From positions 1 to 64,000 of the forward strand of contig JASIRB010002665.1 of the NCBI GenBank assembly GCA_030323885.1: a DNA stretch of 64,000 bases, in the 5' to 3' direction. The stretch comes from Branchipolynoe longqiensis. Lineage: Eukaryota; Annelida; Polychaeta; Phyllodocida; Polynoidae. The notes below the pieces were generated by a model. It was not told the origin of the DNA, made no database searches, and saw nothing but the letters and a program-made list of their open reading frames with translations. Each line of letters starts with the position of its first letter. The first letter of the stretch is position 1. The position numbers and the translations under genes are program-made. Positions 48,860-59,328 of the stretch are shown here, piece by piece.

Positions 48860-49490
48860 TATTTAATGTCTGGGCTGGCTGCTGTGATTGTGTCCGGGCT
48901 GGCTGCTATGATTGTGTCCGGGCTGGCTGCTGTGATTGTGTCCGGGCTGGCTGCTATGATTGTGTCCGGGCTGGCTGCTGTGATTGTGTCCATGCTGGCT
49001 GCTGTGATTGTGTCTGGGCTGGCTGCTGTGATTGTGTGCGGGCTGGCCGCTGTGATTGTGTGCGGGCTGGCTGCTGTGATTGTGTCCATGCTGGCTGCTG
49101 TGATTGTGTGCGGGCTGGCTGCTGTGATTGTGTGCGGGCTGGCTGCTGTGATTGTGTCTGGGCTGGCTGCTATGATTGTGTCCGGGCTGGCTGCTGTGAT
49201 TTTGTCCATGCTGGCTGCTGTGATTGTGTCCATGCTGGCTGCTGTGATTGTGTGCGGGCTGGCTGCTGTGATTGTGTCCATGCTGGCTGCTGTGATTGTG
49301 TCCATGCTGGCTGCTGTGATTGTGTGCGGGCTGGCTGCTGTGATTGTGTGCAGGCTGGCTGCTGTGATTGTGTGCGGGCTGGCTGCTGTGATTGAGTGCG
49401 GGCTGGCTGCTGTGATTGTGTCTGGGCTGGCTGCTGTGATTGTGTGCGGGCTGGCTGCTGTGATTGTGTCCAGGCTGGCTGCTGTGGTAT
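48860..49490. repeat. 24-bp minisatellite (TGTGATTGTGTCCGGGCTGG CTGC)
   Basis: About 26 units, exactly 24 bases. Variants alternate TCCGGG, TGCGGG, TCCATG and TCTGGG. Eight-codon periodicity keeps five frames open (up to 252 codons). A signal-peptide-like or membrane protein reading is an artefact. Confidence 0.96.
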
Positions 49491-50124
49491 ATGCATATAT
49501 CTGTGTGAGAGATGCTGTGATCGACTCTTGTGTCCGGGCGGTGCCGCTATGTTTGTGGATGATCAGCTGATGATGGTCCACAAGTTCAAACAAAGAAAAG
49601 GGAGCAAACACTAAGGGACGCAGGCAGCTTTTAGGACTGAACTGGATGCAAATCTAAATAGGAATAAACAACTAAATCAGGAACGTGCGAGGAAGCTGAA
49701 CACCTTTGAAAAATCAGAGGGGGCACCTGTCACTCAACCCCTGGGCAGATGGTGTCCTTAATGTATGCAGAATGGCTGGGTGTGCTTACTCAGAGGATCC
49801 CGTGGTAACAAGTAGTCATCATACAGTTACATTAAGCAATAATACATGTCCCTCTCCCTTTTGCACTCTTCCTGGTGCATGGAGGGAACATTCCTGTAAT
49901 TAGTAACCGTATCTTAATATCCGGATATCATACCACAATCCCGGTCACAGTGCATCATAACATTTACTCATAGTTATTTCCATGTCACACAGCGAGTAGG
50001 CACACATTGCATCACTATTACATAACAATGGTCCCCAACTCCGTCACCTGAGATATTGATATGATTCCAAGCTCGGCTATCATGACCGAAAGACCGTGTA
50101 TATTTACAAGAGTTTTATAAGTGA
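49491..50124. other. Intergenic sequence, nothing recognised
   Basis: No gene or repeat recognised. Confidence 0.5.
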
Positions 50125-50335
50125 ATAAACCTAGCTCTCCTTGTGTACAAAACAATGATCTTCCCAATAATTGATTATAAAGACCAAATATATGAACTAA
50201 TCACTAAACAGCAACAAAGCAGAGCACTAAGGACAGCTTACAGAGACTACACAGAGATTGACTACTTGCTAAAGCTGGGATGGACAGATTAGAGACGAGC
50301 ATTATAACATTAGGACTTATGTACAATGGAACCCA
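50125..50335 (+). pseudogene. LINE RT C-terminal fragment
   Basis: Reads YKTMIFPIIDYKDQIYELIT, KQQQSRALRTAYRDYTEIDY and LLKLGWTD before a stop, then LITLGLMYNG in another register. This matches the post-palm region of jockey/CR1-type RTs (Y-K-x-x-I-x-P-x-x-DY ... Q-x-RALR). Third LINE lineage in the window; short and broken. Confidence 0.6.
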
Positions 50336-50475
50336 ACTACAGGGCTGCAGGTAGTGGGTAGGCAAGGGAGAAGTCACCCCCTTCCCAAAAACACCTCTTG
50401 TTAAGTTTAAACACAAATAATGTGACAATTGACTGTTTATTGATATTGACGCATTTAACATGTAACCTGCCTGAA

Positions 50476-51380
50476 ATGGCTGGAAATGGCGTTTCAGAGC
50501 CTCTAGCCGCCTCAAGTAGCACTCCACTGCCTTTTTCCTCTTTTTTGGCACTCCACTCCACGTCTATACCCGCTATCTTTCCCGGGTCGCCGGCCTACCC
50601 CCGCCCCATCCAGACGCTGCCTCACCTAGTCGCCGGCCTACGCCTACGGCAACCTATCATGCCTTCATTACCCCGAGGACGATGCCGCCCTCCCGGCCGC
50701 CGCGGAACCCGGAGATCAGCAAGCGGCTCTGCCCCGGACTCTGCCTCCGTGACCTCCTCCGCCTCCAGCCTCCAATCCAAGGTGACTAACTGGGCCACCT
50801 CGGTCGACGCGACGATGAATGACAGAGCACATTCCATGGAACACCTCGCCGGATTCATGAAGGCGACGACCTGGGCCCTCCTGGCCACCCTGCCTCCTGC
50901 AGTTGCGGCATCCGCCCCTCCATCATCCCTGGAGGGCCTCGGAGAGATAATCCAGGAGTTGGAGTTGGCCTCGGCCACCTCGTCGCCCCCAGCAGCCGCC
51001 CCCGCGATGCCGCCTCAGCCGATCGCCGCGCCCCGGGCGCCCGTGTCGTCCACCCACTCTACAGACGTCACGGCCAGCACTGGACCCCCACGCCCCAGCC
51101 GGCCGCCTCCGCAACTTCCACCGCCGCCGCCCCGGTGCCGGCCACGTGCACCGCCCCCGACCCCACCCCCGCATCCACCGCCGAGGCGGTACGGGAGATC
51201 TTGGAGTCCACCGAGGCGCAGAACACAGGACACCGCAAAGGTATACCTGTCAATTATATATTCCCTCACGACTTGATCGAGAGATGGCCCGAGTTGAAGG
51301 CGGTCAAGAAGGGGGAGGCGACCATGGAGGAGTATAGCCTAGCCCTCGGCATGGTCAAACGATTTGTCTGTTTTTATTAA
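50476..51380 (+). pseudogene. Gag-like proline/serine-rich ORF (frameshifted)
   Basis: ATG at 50476 lies within the left direct repeat (MAGNGVSEPLAASSSTPLPF). About 260 codons follow in frame to 51276: SKVTNWATSVDATMNDRAHS, helical EGLGEIIQELELAS, then P-rich. The downstream homologous reading is in another frame (51135-51380: AVREILESTEAQN, NYIFPHDLIERWPELKAVKK, EEYSLALGMVKRF), which implies an indel near 51140. A further segment at 52285-52480 (HHNLTVLRDWLTHPWPTIRR) probably continues it after the SINE-containing insert. Composition is far more GC-rich than the surroundings. Gag-like by context; no diagnostic zinc knuckle seen. Confidence 0.45.
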
Positions 51381-51739
51381 GTAGCACATTTGAATAAAAA
51401 CGAATAAACAAAATAATACACACAAGAAAAGCAAAAGGAAAATGGCTGTAAAGAGTATGTACAGAGATAAGCCAGTACCCGCTGCTAACAATAACAATCG
51501 TGGAAATCCGCGAAATAGCGGAAATCTGCTAAATCGCAGAGATTTTCATCCCTGTATACGACATAATGTGAGAAGGGTGTAGCTGGATTGTCAGCAGTAC
51601 TGAGAAATGTGCTGCTCGCCCAGCTCTGCGACTCCTCCGATTTCAAAGAACGCCACGAGTTATTTCCCACGTCACCAGTTTGAAACACTATTGAGGCCTA
51701 AACACTTTGGAACGATAGCCCTGGTGTGGCATTGTCAGT

Positions 51740-51800
51740 TTGGGGGTAGTTGCTTCTATGACCTTAGATGTTGTCAAGACGTAAAACTCCAACAACCAAC
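51740..51800 (+). mobile_element. SINE S2 3'-tail fragment
   Basis: TATGACCTTAGATGTTGTCA followed by AGACGTAAAACTCCAACAAC. Confidence 0.7.
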
Positions 51801-51986
51801 GATGGCAACGGGCAGAGTGTTGAGGTAGTTTTTCCTCCTAACATCTAGATGGACTAGACGAGGCCTGACAGTGGGCTGGAGATGGGACTGTGGCGCTACC
51901 TTTTTTTTGTGTTTTTTTTGGTCCATTAGTTGTTTAAGCAGGGGAAATTTCAGTCATAGACGACTGGTCTTCCTCATTCCACTGCT

Positions 51987-52220
51987 GGTCGATAGAAAGC
52001 CTGAGCCTACACTTTTACCGACCCAAGGGATTTTTAACCTCCCACACCACATAGACATGGTATGAGAGCAACCGGCCTTTGATGACGCTGTAAGTTATAC
52101 ACAGCGGTGGAAATCCAAATTGGCAGAGCTGGGGGCATGGGGAATCGAACCGCCGACCCTCAGATTAGGAGTCTGACCTAGAAAAAAGTCAGACACCCTA
52201 ACCACTCCACCACAGAGAAC
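51987..52220 (-). mobile_element. tRNA-derived SINE (family S1), copy C
   Basis: The reverse complement carries GTGGTGGAGTGGTTAGGGTG, CAGACTCCTAATCTGAGGG, GGTTCGATTCCCC and the shared body to CTATCGACC; the 3' A-tail is absent. Confidence 0.85.
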
Positions 52221-53059
52221 GCCACCTAGTGTCAATGATATGCATGACCGAAAGAGTGACTTCCCCCGGATGCCATCCCCGGATTCCCCCGGATGCCATC
52301 CCCGGATTCGTCCATCACAACCTTACCGTCCTGCGAGACTGGCTCACACATCCCTGGCCTACCATCCGGAGGTATTCTGAGATGGTTTTCACCTGGATCA
52401 CGGACGGTAGGCTCCCGGACGGATGGCATGATCCCATAGCGATCAACGCGGTGCACATCAACGTCATCACTGACCCTGGGACCATCGCCTCCACCTCCTT
52501 GTCCCGGGCCTCATTGTCCCGATCCCCAGCCCCGGTCCTCTCAGGCCGACGCCCTCACCCCCTACACCCGGGAAGCCTATGGCGTACACTGCCCGGCCTG
52601 GAAACTGTGATCCCGCCTCATGCGATCTCGCCCCGGCTGGCGACGCGCATGGTGAGCAGGTCACTATTTATTGATATTGCAGCATTTAACATGTAGCCTG
52701 CCTGAAACGGCTGGAAATGGCGTTTCAGAGCCTCTAGATTAATCAATTTCCCGGAGGCAATATTCCCATACCCTCCTAGGGCATCTAGTGCCTCATGCCT
52801 TCAGCACTCGGCCGTTCCTAGAATTGATTTACAGTATAACCCCCTTAAACCAAGCTCGGTTAAACCAAACGATCGGTTAATCCAAACGATCAGTTAATCA
52901 AAACGATCGGTTAATCAAAATAAATGTTGGCGGCCCGGCAAAATACTACCATTTATCATATAAAAAAGTGGTTAACCCAAAGTCGGTTAATCCAAATATA
53001 ATTTTCGGACCCCAGGCCACTTCCAGTATGGTTTAACCAAACTTTCATGTGGTTATAAG

Positions 53060-53203
53060 TGTAAGGTATGTGTACCAGGAATGCCACGTAGTGTGAGGCA
53101 GACCGAGAGGTCACGTGACATGGGGGGCGTGTGAGGACCGTACCGCAATAAAGGCAGTCGTTCAGTAGCTCTCGTGTTGTGCACATCTGTTACATACATT
53201 ACA
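53060..53203 (+). repeat. 5' LTR of element B
   Basis: 144 bases, TGTAAGGTATGTG ... CATTACA, with CAATAAA near 53148 as probable polyadenylation signal. Short for a gypsy LTR, and the same size class as element A's 131-base 5' LTR. Confidence 0.88.
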
Positions 53204-53213
53204 TGGTGTCAGA
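53204..53213 (+). other. Primer-binding site of element B
   Basis: TGGTGTCAGA abuts the LTR. The first ten bases are complementary to the CCA-bearing 3' end typical of animal tRNA-Leu. Element A has TGGTGTCAAA at the equivalent place. Confidence 0.75.
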
Positions 53214-54266
53214 TAGGTGGCGACTCACACACCCGATATGGCACTGTCAGGGCTTAAACCACCGGCAAAGTTACAGCTTGAAGGCAACATGGCGGAAAAC
53301 TGGAAGCTCTGGCACAGTACATACAAAATGTATGCAGGAGCGACAGGTGTAACCTCAAAAGCCGAAAAGGTGCAATGTTTCGTATTTCTGCATGTAGCAG
53401 GCCCTGAGGCCCAAAAGCTGTTTCACATGTTCAACATGGACAGTTCGGACAGGGAGAAGATAGGGCCTCTGACGGAAGCCTTCAGGGAGTATTGTACAGG
53501 AAAGTCCAATATAACCGTCGTCCGATATCAGTTCATGACATACCAACAAACCACAGAGCCCAAGGAAGTGTTTATACGTGAGCTGAGGCAAAGGATATCG
53601 TACTGCGGCTACCATGACTTGGAGGACAAACTCCTATGTGACAGGCTCGTATGTGGAGTGCGGGACGATACTCTACGAGATAAGCTTCTGCAAACGCCCA
53701 ACTTGAGCCTGCAAGAATGCCTGCAAATGTGCAGAGTGAGTTAGCATAATACGACACTGCTAAAGCATGGGTCTCAACGGGCGGTTGAGGCGCACATCGA
53801 TGCCGTCAACGGACAAGCAAAGCAGTGGACACGCCCACTCGCACCGGTGGCCACGGCGTCACGAAGGGGGAGGAGCCAGCTGCAAAGGACCGCCGAACAA
53901 CAACAACCGGAGTGTAATAAGTGTGGATACAGACACTCCCAAGGAATGTGTCCGGCTCGCGGCAAAAATTGTGCAATTTGTCAAAAGATAGGCCACTTTG
54001 CCAAAGTTTGTCATGGTAAGCAAAAATTTGCAACCCCGGTGAATGAAATTGGCATAGACATTAACAACACACCAGGAGAGTGGATGCGCAACCCCAGTGA
54101 AGACGAGGATGATTCATCTGGCTATGACTTGGCCATCGGATCGATTTCTGAAGACCCCGAGGAGGAGCCGCATCTGTTGTTCAAGGAGTTATCAGTGCAG
54201 GATCAGAAGATTCGGTTCAAATTGGACACCGGCTCGGAAGCCAATATACTTCTGAGGCGTATATAC

Positions 54267-54537
54267 TGTGCAGGACAAGTCATTTAGAAGTAGGGCGCTT
54301 ATGGGTGTTTCTATCGTTGGACTAAGATACTAAGGAGACACATTGTTATGGATTGCAAAGTGTGTAATGTGCCTTAGAGATTACAACGCACTATACAACC
54401 ACCCACCACCAACGCGACACTTCGCATCTACCATACCCCCACACCTCACCCTCAGCTCGCACGCCTCCCCCCCCGCCTAGTTACATTCCGGTTATATCTG
54501 GGTCCCGGCGTGTATCAGCATACATACATATATTACA
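54267..54537 (-). repeat. 3' LTR of element A (271 bp, discordant)
   Basis: On minus it begins TGTAATATATG, directly after the polypurine tract. The first ~61 bases match the 5' LTR; the rest (including a C-run at 54466-54475 on plus) does not. It ends TGCACA next to the TATAC duplication. Confidence 0.7.
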
Positions 54538-55117
54538 TCTCCCTTCCAATGCTCTTGAATACACTTAAATACACTTGCATACACTTGAACACTTAACATA
54601 AGTATCAACATAACTTACTAACTGACAAAATGACTTAGTTCCCCTCCCCATACTCTAATCACTTACACGCAATATGTTTAGCCACCCATTCGGATGGATA
54701 CCGTTAAAATAGCTGCTTAGATTAAATCTACCCTATTCACCTGTATGCATTTACCCTTACTTTCTACATTTCCTCAAAACGGTACGATATGTATATTTAA
54801 TTACATCTCGCTGATTCGATAATGGGATAATGGTGAATTAGCCACTTAACTTACTTCAACATTATGCACTTGGCAAAGCATTGATATTTAATCTATACTC
54901 TCGATGATTTGAGACTAATTTTATATATATATACATTGATCACTCTTTATTGCACATGCTGTTATTAATGTTACTACATGTTCAGTTTTAACGCTAACAT
55001 CATTATGCCTGCATCGACGGCGCAACTGAAGATTTATACAACCGAATAACACGTAACAAGTTATCAAGGTACAACAACATGCTCCAACATCCAATCTGCA
55101 TAGCAAACTAAGACATA

Positions 55118-58100
55118 TCATCTTATCTGAAAGCTAGGAACTGGGCGAATGATTCTACCATAACGTGTTTTGTATGGAACTCGTTGTGTTACATCCTGTT
55201 GCACAGGCCTGGTATCTATGACATCCTTAGGGATGTTTGTGATATGCCGAATGTCGTCTTTTGTTGTTTTGAATATATGTCTGCGATTTCTGCGTATGAT
55301 GTTGTTCTGTGCATTCAATATTTGATAATCCCGATGGCCAGGGTTTTGTGCTACAGCGATTATCCCCGTAGCCCACTTCCCAGTGTGATGTAAATATCTG
55401 ATGTGGTCGCCTTCACACAATTGTGTGTGTTCCTGACCGGCATGTTTATCAAAGTATTTTTTCTGATTTTTTTGTAATTTATTCAATTCAACCTTTTTAG
55501 GTAATTGACACTTTGGCTGCAGCTGTGTCGTTAGCATAGGTAATTTACTCCTCAACCTGCGCGACATAAGGAGTTGTGCCGGAGAAGCACCTATGCCCTG
55601 TAATGTCATATTTCTGTAATTTAATAAAGCAATGTGTGGGTCATTATCATCTAACATGGCCTTTTTTATCAATCGTTTAATAGTTTGAACATATCGCTCC
55701 GCCTGTCCATTGCTTTGAGGGAACATTGGACTCGAAAAACTGGTCTGAAAGTCATATGCTTTAGCAAATTGCAGGTATTCAGCGCTACTAAATTGCGGCC
55801 CATTGTCAGACACCACAATCTTCGGGATCCCGTATCTGCAAAATGTTTGTTTCAATGCGTGTATGATAGCCTTACTAGTTGTGGTTGCTAGTTCAATTAC
55901 CTCGGGGAATTTAGAGTAATAATCCACTATCACAATAAAATTCCTATGGTCCAACATAAACAAATCCACTCCCACTTTATGATAAGGAATACATGGTATG
56001 CGATGACTTTCTAGCGGTTCTGAATGTTGCGCGTTTCTGTATTCCTGACAAATTTGGCACCGCGATACAATGTCCTCTAATTGACTCCCTAAACCGGGCC
56101 AAAATACTGTGTCCCGAGCTAATTGCTTACATCGGACGACACCCAAGTGGGACTCATGTAATTTGTGCAGCATGTCAGGCTGTAATGAACGCGGTATGAT
56201 AAGCCGATTACCCTTTAACACTAGGTCGTCACGGATTGTAATTTCACTACGGTACGTAAAAAATGGTTTGACTTCGCGGCTGAGATTATGCTGACTACTG
56301 GGCCAACCGTGCAGTGCCAGGTAACTGATTTTCTGCAACGTATCGTCTCTGTTTACTTCCTGTCTTAATTGCGACATGCTACCAGTTCCCAATTGAATTT
56401 CTGCCACCGTGAAGTCATCATCGAACAAGTTTTCAGGTGAAGTTACGGTGGTGTGTGCCCTGGACAGCGCGTCTGCAAAGTACATCAGCGTGCCTTTAAT
56501 GTGTATGACTTTGATGTTATAGTTCTGGAGCCTCATTCTCATATGCTGCATCCTCGAAGACAAAGTATGGATTGACTTATTCATAATTGCTACCAGCGGT
56601 TTATGGTCTGTTTGGACTGTCAGCTCTTTGCCGAATATATACTCATGGAATTTGGTACATCCGAAACATATGGCTAGCAATTCCTTTTCGATTACCGCAT
56701 AATTAGATTGTGTGCTATTTAAAGCCTTTGACGCCATGGCCACAGGTTTATCGTCTTGAAACAAAGTGGCACCTAGACCTGATTTAGACGCATCAACTTG
56801 CAAAACTATATCTGCATTCACATCAAAATATTTTAACACAGGGGCTTTGGTTAGTAAATTTTTTAGTTTTGCAAAAGCAATTATCTGTTCTTGCTGCCAG
56901 TGCCAAACAACATCTTTGCCGAGAACAGCATGCAATGGTTTGGCAATGTCCGCCATGTTAGGGATGAATTTATTGACGTAACCCACCATCCCTAAGAACA
57001 GTTGTATAGCCTTTTTATCCCTGGGCGCTGGCATGTCAACGATAGCTTGTACTCTCTCTTTACTAGGTGACACCCCTTCAGACGTCAGTAAATGACCTAC
57101 ATAGTTGACTTGAGACTGACATATCTTTGATTTCTTGGGATTAAGGGTAAGGTAAAATTTCCTGGCTCTGTCTAAAACTGCCCGAAGTCGACTATTATGT
57201 TCTTGTACAGTGTGACCATATACTAGAATGTCATCTGTAATTACATTTACTCCCTTCAAATCTCCCAATATGTTGTTCATTTCCTCAATGAAAATATCAC
57301 CAGCCGTTTTGATGCCAAAAGGTAATCTAGTAAAACGATATCTACCCCACGGGCTATTGAATGTGCACAGGTCAGAACTCTCCCGATCTAAATGTATCTG
57401 CCAGTATCCGCTGTTAGCATCAAGCACCGAAAAATATCGTGCTTCATGCGTACTAGCAACAACCTCTTCGATAGTGCGTGTCGGATACGGGCCTCTTAAG
57501 GTAGCTTTATTTAACTTAGTTGGATCTAGGCATATTCTAATTTTTCCTGGTTTCCTCACAATGGTGATCGAGCTAACCCATGGAGCTGGTTCTGTTTGTT
57601 TCATTATAACACCCAATCTTAACATTCTGTCTAATTCTCTACGTACCTCTGAAATAATAGCATGCGGAATGCGTCTGGGAGCATCAATGATAGGGGAAAC
57701 ATTTTTATCGACATGAATATGCGCGTTGACTTTTATTTTACCAATGCCTTTGAATACATTAGTGTATATATTTACCAAGTTTGTAGCTTTCTCCCCTTGA
57801 TCTGAGACATCGGATACACAGTCCACCCTTCTGATTAGGTTCAGTGCATCTACATGAATATGCGCGTTAACTTTTATTTTTCCAATGCCTTTGAATACAT
57901 CAGTGTATATATTTACCAAGTTTGTAGCTTTCTCCCCTTGATCTGAGACATCGGATACACAGTCCACCCTTCTGATTAGGTTCAGTGCAACACAAGCACT
58001 CATCCCAAGAAGAGGGTTTCCCTTGTCTGTTACTTGAAATTTGATCCTTTGTCCAGGTACGGTGATCATCGTCTCTCCCACTGGCTGGATTTGTTGTCCT

Positions 58101-59167
58101 GTATACGTGACGAGATTGCATGTAGGCGGAGATAGGGTCAATCCCCCTATCTTGTCATACAATTCCCTTGCAATTATATTTGCCTGTGATCCTGTGTCCA
58201 GTTTAAATTCCACCATCACGTCGTTAATTTGTACTGTCATGTACCAAAGCTTGCTGGTCTGTTCGCTGTCACTGTTTAACGCACCGACGAACAGGTCGTG
58301 CGTGTTGTTGTCGTCGTATCCATCCTCCCATTCGTCTACATCGCATCGCCGATCCATAGTAACTTCATTCACCGCGGTGTTTCCTTGTTCACGTCTCCTG
58401 CACATTTTGATGAAGTGTCCCGTTTTCCCGCATCCGGTGCAATGTTTATCTCGGGCTGGACAACGATTCTGGTAATGTTGATATCCACAATTTCCGCACT
58501 GAGACGTGAATGTATTTGTACGGCGCGCCTGCATCTGTGACCTCCGTTTCCATGGTTCCGGTCGTCGGTGTGACGTCACGTCACTATCACGTTTTGAAAT
58601 TGCGTCGACGGTCTCCGTTGGTATATAAGATGAACTGTCACTTACTAATTCCGATTTGTGTTCACTCAAACGACACAAATTGACACACATCTCCAGGGAT
58701 AAATTACTTGTTTGCAACAGACGATCCCGAAAAGTTCTACATTTTATCCCGCATACTATCCGGTCACATAACAGTGATTCTTCCAATGATCCATACTGGC
58801 AATATGCCACACGGTTTCGCAGATTTCTCAGATATGTGTCCATCGATTCTGTCGTTTGGTTCAACGTATTAAATTGATACCTGACTATAGTAATGTTGGT
58901 TTTACCTTTGCAATAAACCTTGAACTTTTCTATCAGTACCGTAATTTTGTCTTTGTTTTCCTCTGCGATGTCGAATGTTCTATGGATCATTTGAGCCTCC
59001 GTTCCTGCTACGTGAAGGAATACGCAACACTGAACCCGCTCAGACTTTGCTGCTATCCCTGCTGCCACTGCGTAAATCCTATATGAGTCGATCCACTGTG
59101 TCCAGTTCAGGTTAATGTTACCTTCCAAGTTTAACGGCAGTGGGGGTTTTAGTCCTGAAAGTGCCAT
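55118..59167 (-). CDS. Gag-Pol polyprotein of Ty3/gypsy element A
   Basis: 1349 codons, single frame, no internal stop. Gag occupies about residues 1-190. CCHC knuckles lie at about 224-256 (CGNCGYQHYQNRCPA; CTGCGKTGHFIKMC). The aspartic protease motif KLDTGSQANI is near 322-331. RT follows (FSVLDANSGYWQIHLD about 579-594, LPFGI about 615, TDDILVYG about 644-651), then RNase H (QVDASKSGLGATLF, near 790). In the integrase, HHCC zinc residues are at about H1004/H1007 and C1037/C1040, and the DDE triad is at about D1068, D1121 and E1157 (D-35-E spacing between the last two). A 47-residue segment is tandemly duplicated in frame (about 394-440 and 441-487) between protease and RT. The C-terminus (YKTRYGRIIRPV) is the usual end of these integrases. 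Gag and Pol are fused without frameshift; no env. The protein would form particles, copy the RNA and integrate the cDNA. Confidence 0.95.
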   Translation of the reverse strand: MALSGLKPPLPLNLEGNINLNWTQWIDSYRIYAVAAGIAAKSERVQCCVFLHVAGTEAQMIHRTFDIAEENKDKITVLIEKFKVYCKGKTNITIVRYQFNTLNQTTESMDTYLRNLRNRVAYCQYGSLEESLLCDRIVCGIKCRTFRDRLLQTSNLSLEMCVNLCRLSEHKSELVSDSSSYIPTETVDAISKRDSDVTSHRRPEPWKRRSQMQARRTNTFTSQCGNCGYQHYQNRCPARDKHCTGCGKTGHFIKMCRRREQGNTAVNEVTMDRRCDVDEWEDGYDDNNTHDLFVGALNSDSEQTSKLWYMTVQINDVMVEFKLDTGSQANIIARELYDKIGGLTLSPPTCNLVTYTGQQIQPVGETMITVPGQRIKFQVTDKGNPLLGMSACVALNLIRRVDCVSDVSDQGEKATNLVNIYTDVFKGIGKIKVNAHIHVDALNLIRRVDCVSDVSDQGEKATNLVNIYTNVFKGIGKIKVNAHIHVDKNVSPIIDAPRRIPHAIISEVRRELDRMLRLGVIMKQTEPAPWVSSITIVRKPGKIRICLDPTKLNKATLRGPYPTRTIEEVVASTHEARYFSVLDANSGYWQIHLDRESSDLCTFNSPWGRYRFTRLPFGIKTAGDIFIEEMNNILGDLKGVNVITDDILVYGHTVQEHNSRLRAVLDRARKFYLTLNPKKSKICQSQVNYVGHLLTSEGVSPSKERVQAIVDMPAPRDKKAIQLFLGMVGYVNKFIPNMADIAKPLHAVLGKDVVWHWQQEQIIAFAKLKNLLTKAPVLKYFDVNADIVLQVDASKSGLGATLFQDDKPVAMASKALNSTQSNYAVIEKELLAICFGCTKFHEYIFGKELTVQTDHKPLVAIMNKSIHTLSSRMQHMRMRLQNYNIKVIHIKGTLMYFADALSRAHTTVTSPENLFDDDFTVAEIQLGTGSMSQLRQEVNRDDTLQKISYLALHGWPSSQHNLSREVKPFFTYRSEITIRDDLVLKGNRLIIPRSLQPDMLHKLHESHLGVVRCKQLARDTVFWPGLGSQLEDIVSRCQICQEYRNAQHSEPLESHRIPCIPYHKVGVDLFMLDHRNFIVIVDYYSKFPEVIELATTTSKAIIHALKQTFCRYGIPKIVVSDNGPQFSSAEYLQFAKAYDFQTSFSSPMFPQSNGQAERYVQTIKRLIKKAMLDDNDPHIALLNYRNMTLQGIGASPAQLLMSRRLRSKLPMLTTQLQPKCQLPKKVELNKLQKNQKKYFDKHAGQEHTQLCEGDHIRYLHHTGKWATGIIAVAQNPGHRDYQILNAQNNIIRRNRRHIFKTTKDDIRHITNIPKDVIDTRPVQQDVTQRVPYKTRYGRIIRPVPSFQIR

Positions 59168-59197
59168 TCCTTGTTAGGTAAACCACATTTGACACCA

Positions 59198-59328
59198 TGT
59201 AAGATACGAGTCGACACGACACGGTGACTTCAAGTTAACGACTGACCTTATTCAACCTATCGTTGTCTTAGTTACATTCCGGTTATATCTGGGTCCCGGC
59301 GTGTATCAGCATACATACATATATTACA
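59198..59328 (-). repeat. 5' LTR of element A (131 bp)
   Basis: Reads TGTAATATATG ... ATCTTACA on minus and is followed directly by the PBS TGGTGTCAAA (59197-59188). Shares only its first ~61 bases with the 3' LTR. Confidence 0.85.

Larger units (their letters stand above)
50431..52738 (+). mobile_element. Remnant retroelement bounded by ~74-bp direct repeats
   Basis: A block TTTATTGATATTGMMGCATT ... GGAAATGGCGTTTCAGAGCC occurs at 50431-50504 and 52664-52738. Between them is a GC-rich gag-like frame interrupted by SINE-bearing sequence (51380-52225). The repeat loosely resembles the B repeat of the Ngaro-like element (ATTTATTTCAGCATT...ACATG), so a second YR retroelement is possible. No pol or recombinase remains. 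Confidence 0.5.
54267..59328 (-). mobile_element. Ty3/gypsy LTR retrotransposon A (intact coding frame, nested in B)
   Basis: 5062 bases flanked by the 5-bp target duplication TATAC (54262-54266 and 59329-59333) inside B's protease codons. Minus orientation: 5' LTR 59328-59198, PBS, gag-pol 59167-55118, 3' untranslated 55117-54548, polypurine tract (GGAAGGGAGA on minus, 54547-54538) and 3' LTR from 54537. The uninterrupted frame and clean duplication make it the youngest layer. The two LTRs are not equal in length. Confidence 0.93.

Noticed and set aside
48811..49614. Open frames of up to 252 codons on both strands with 8-residue repeats, superficially like secreted Cys-rich or membrane repeat proteins
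   Set aside because: A 24-bp minisatellite keeps five frames open at once; composition changes with the frame, as expected for an artefact.
50622..51269. Minus-strand GC-rich ORFs (G/R-rich, 83-118 codons)
   Set aside because: Shadows of the plus-strand proline-rich gag-like frame; no independent support.
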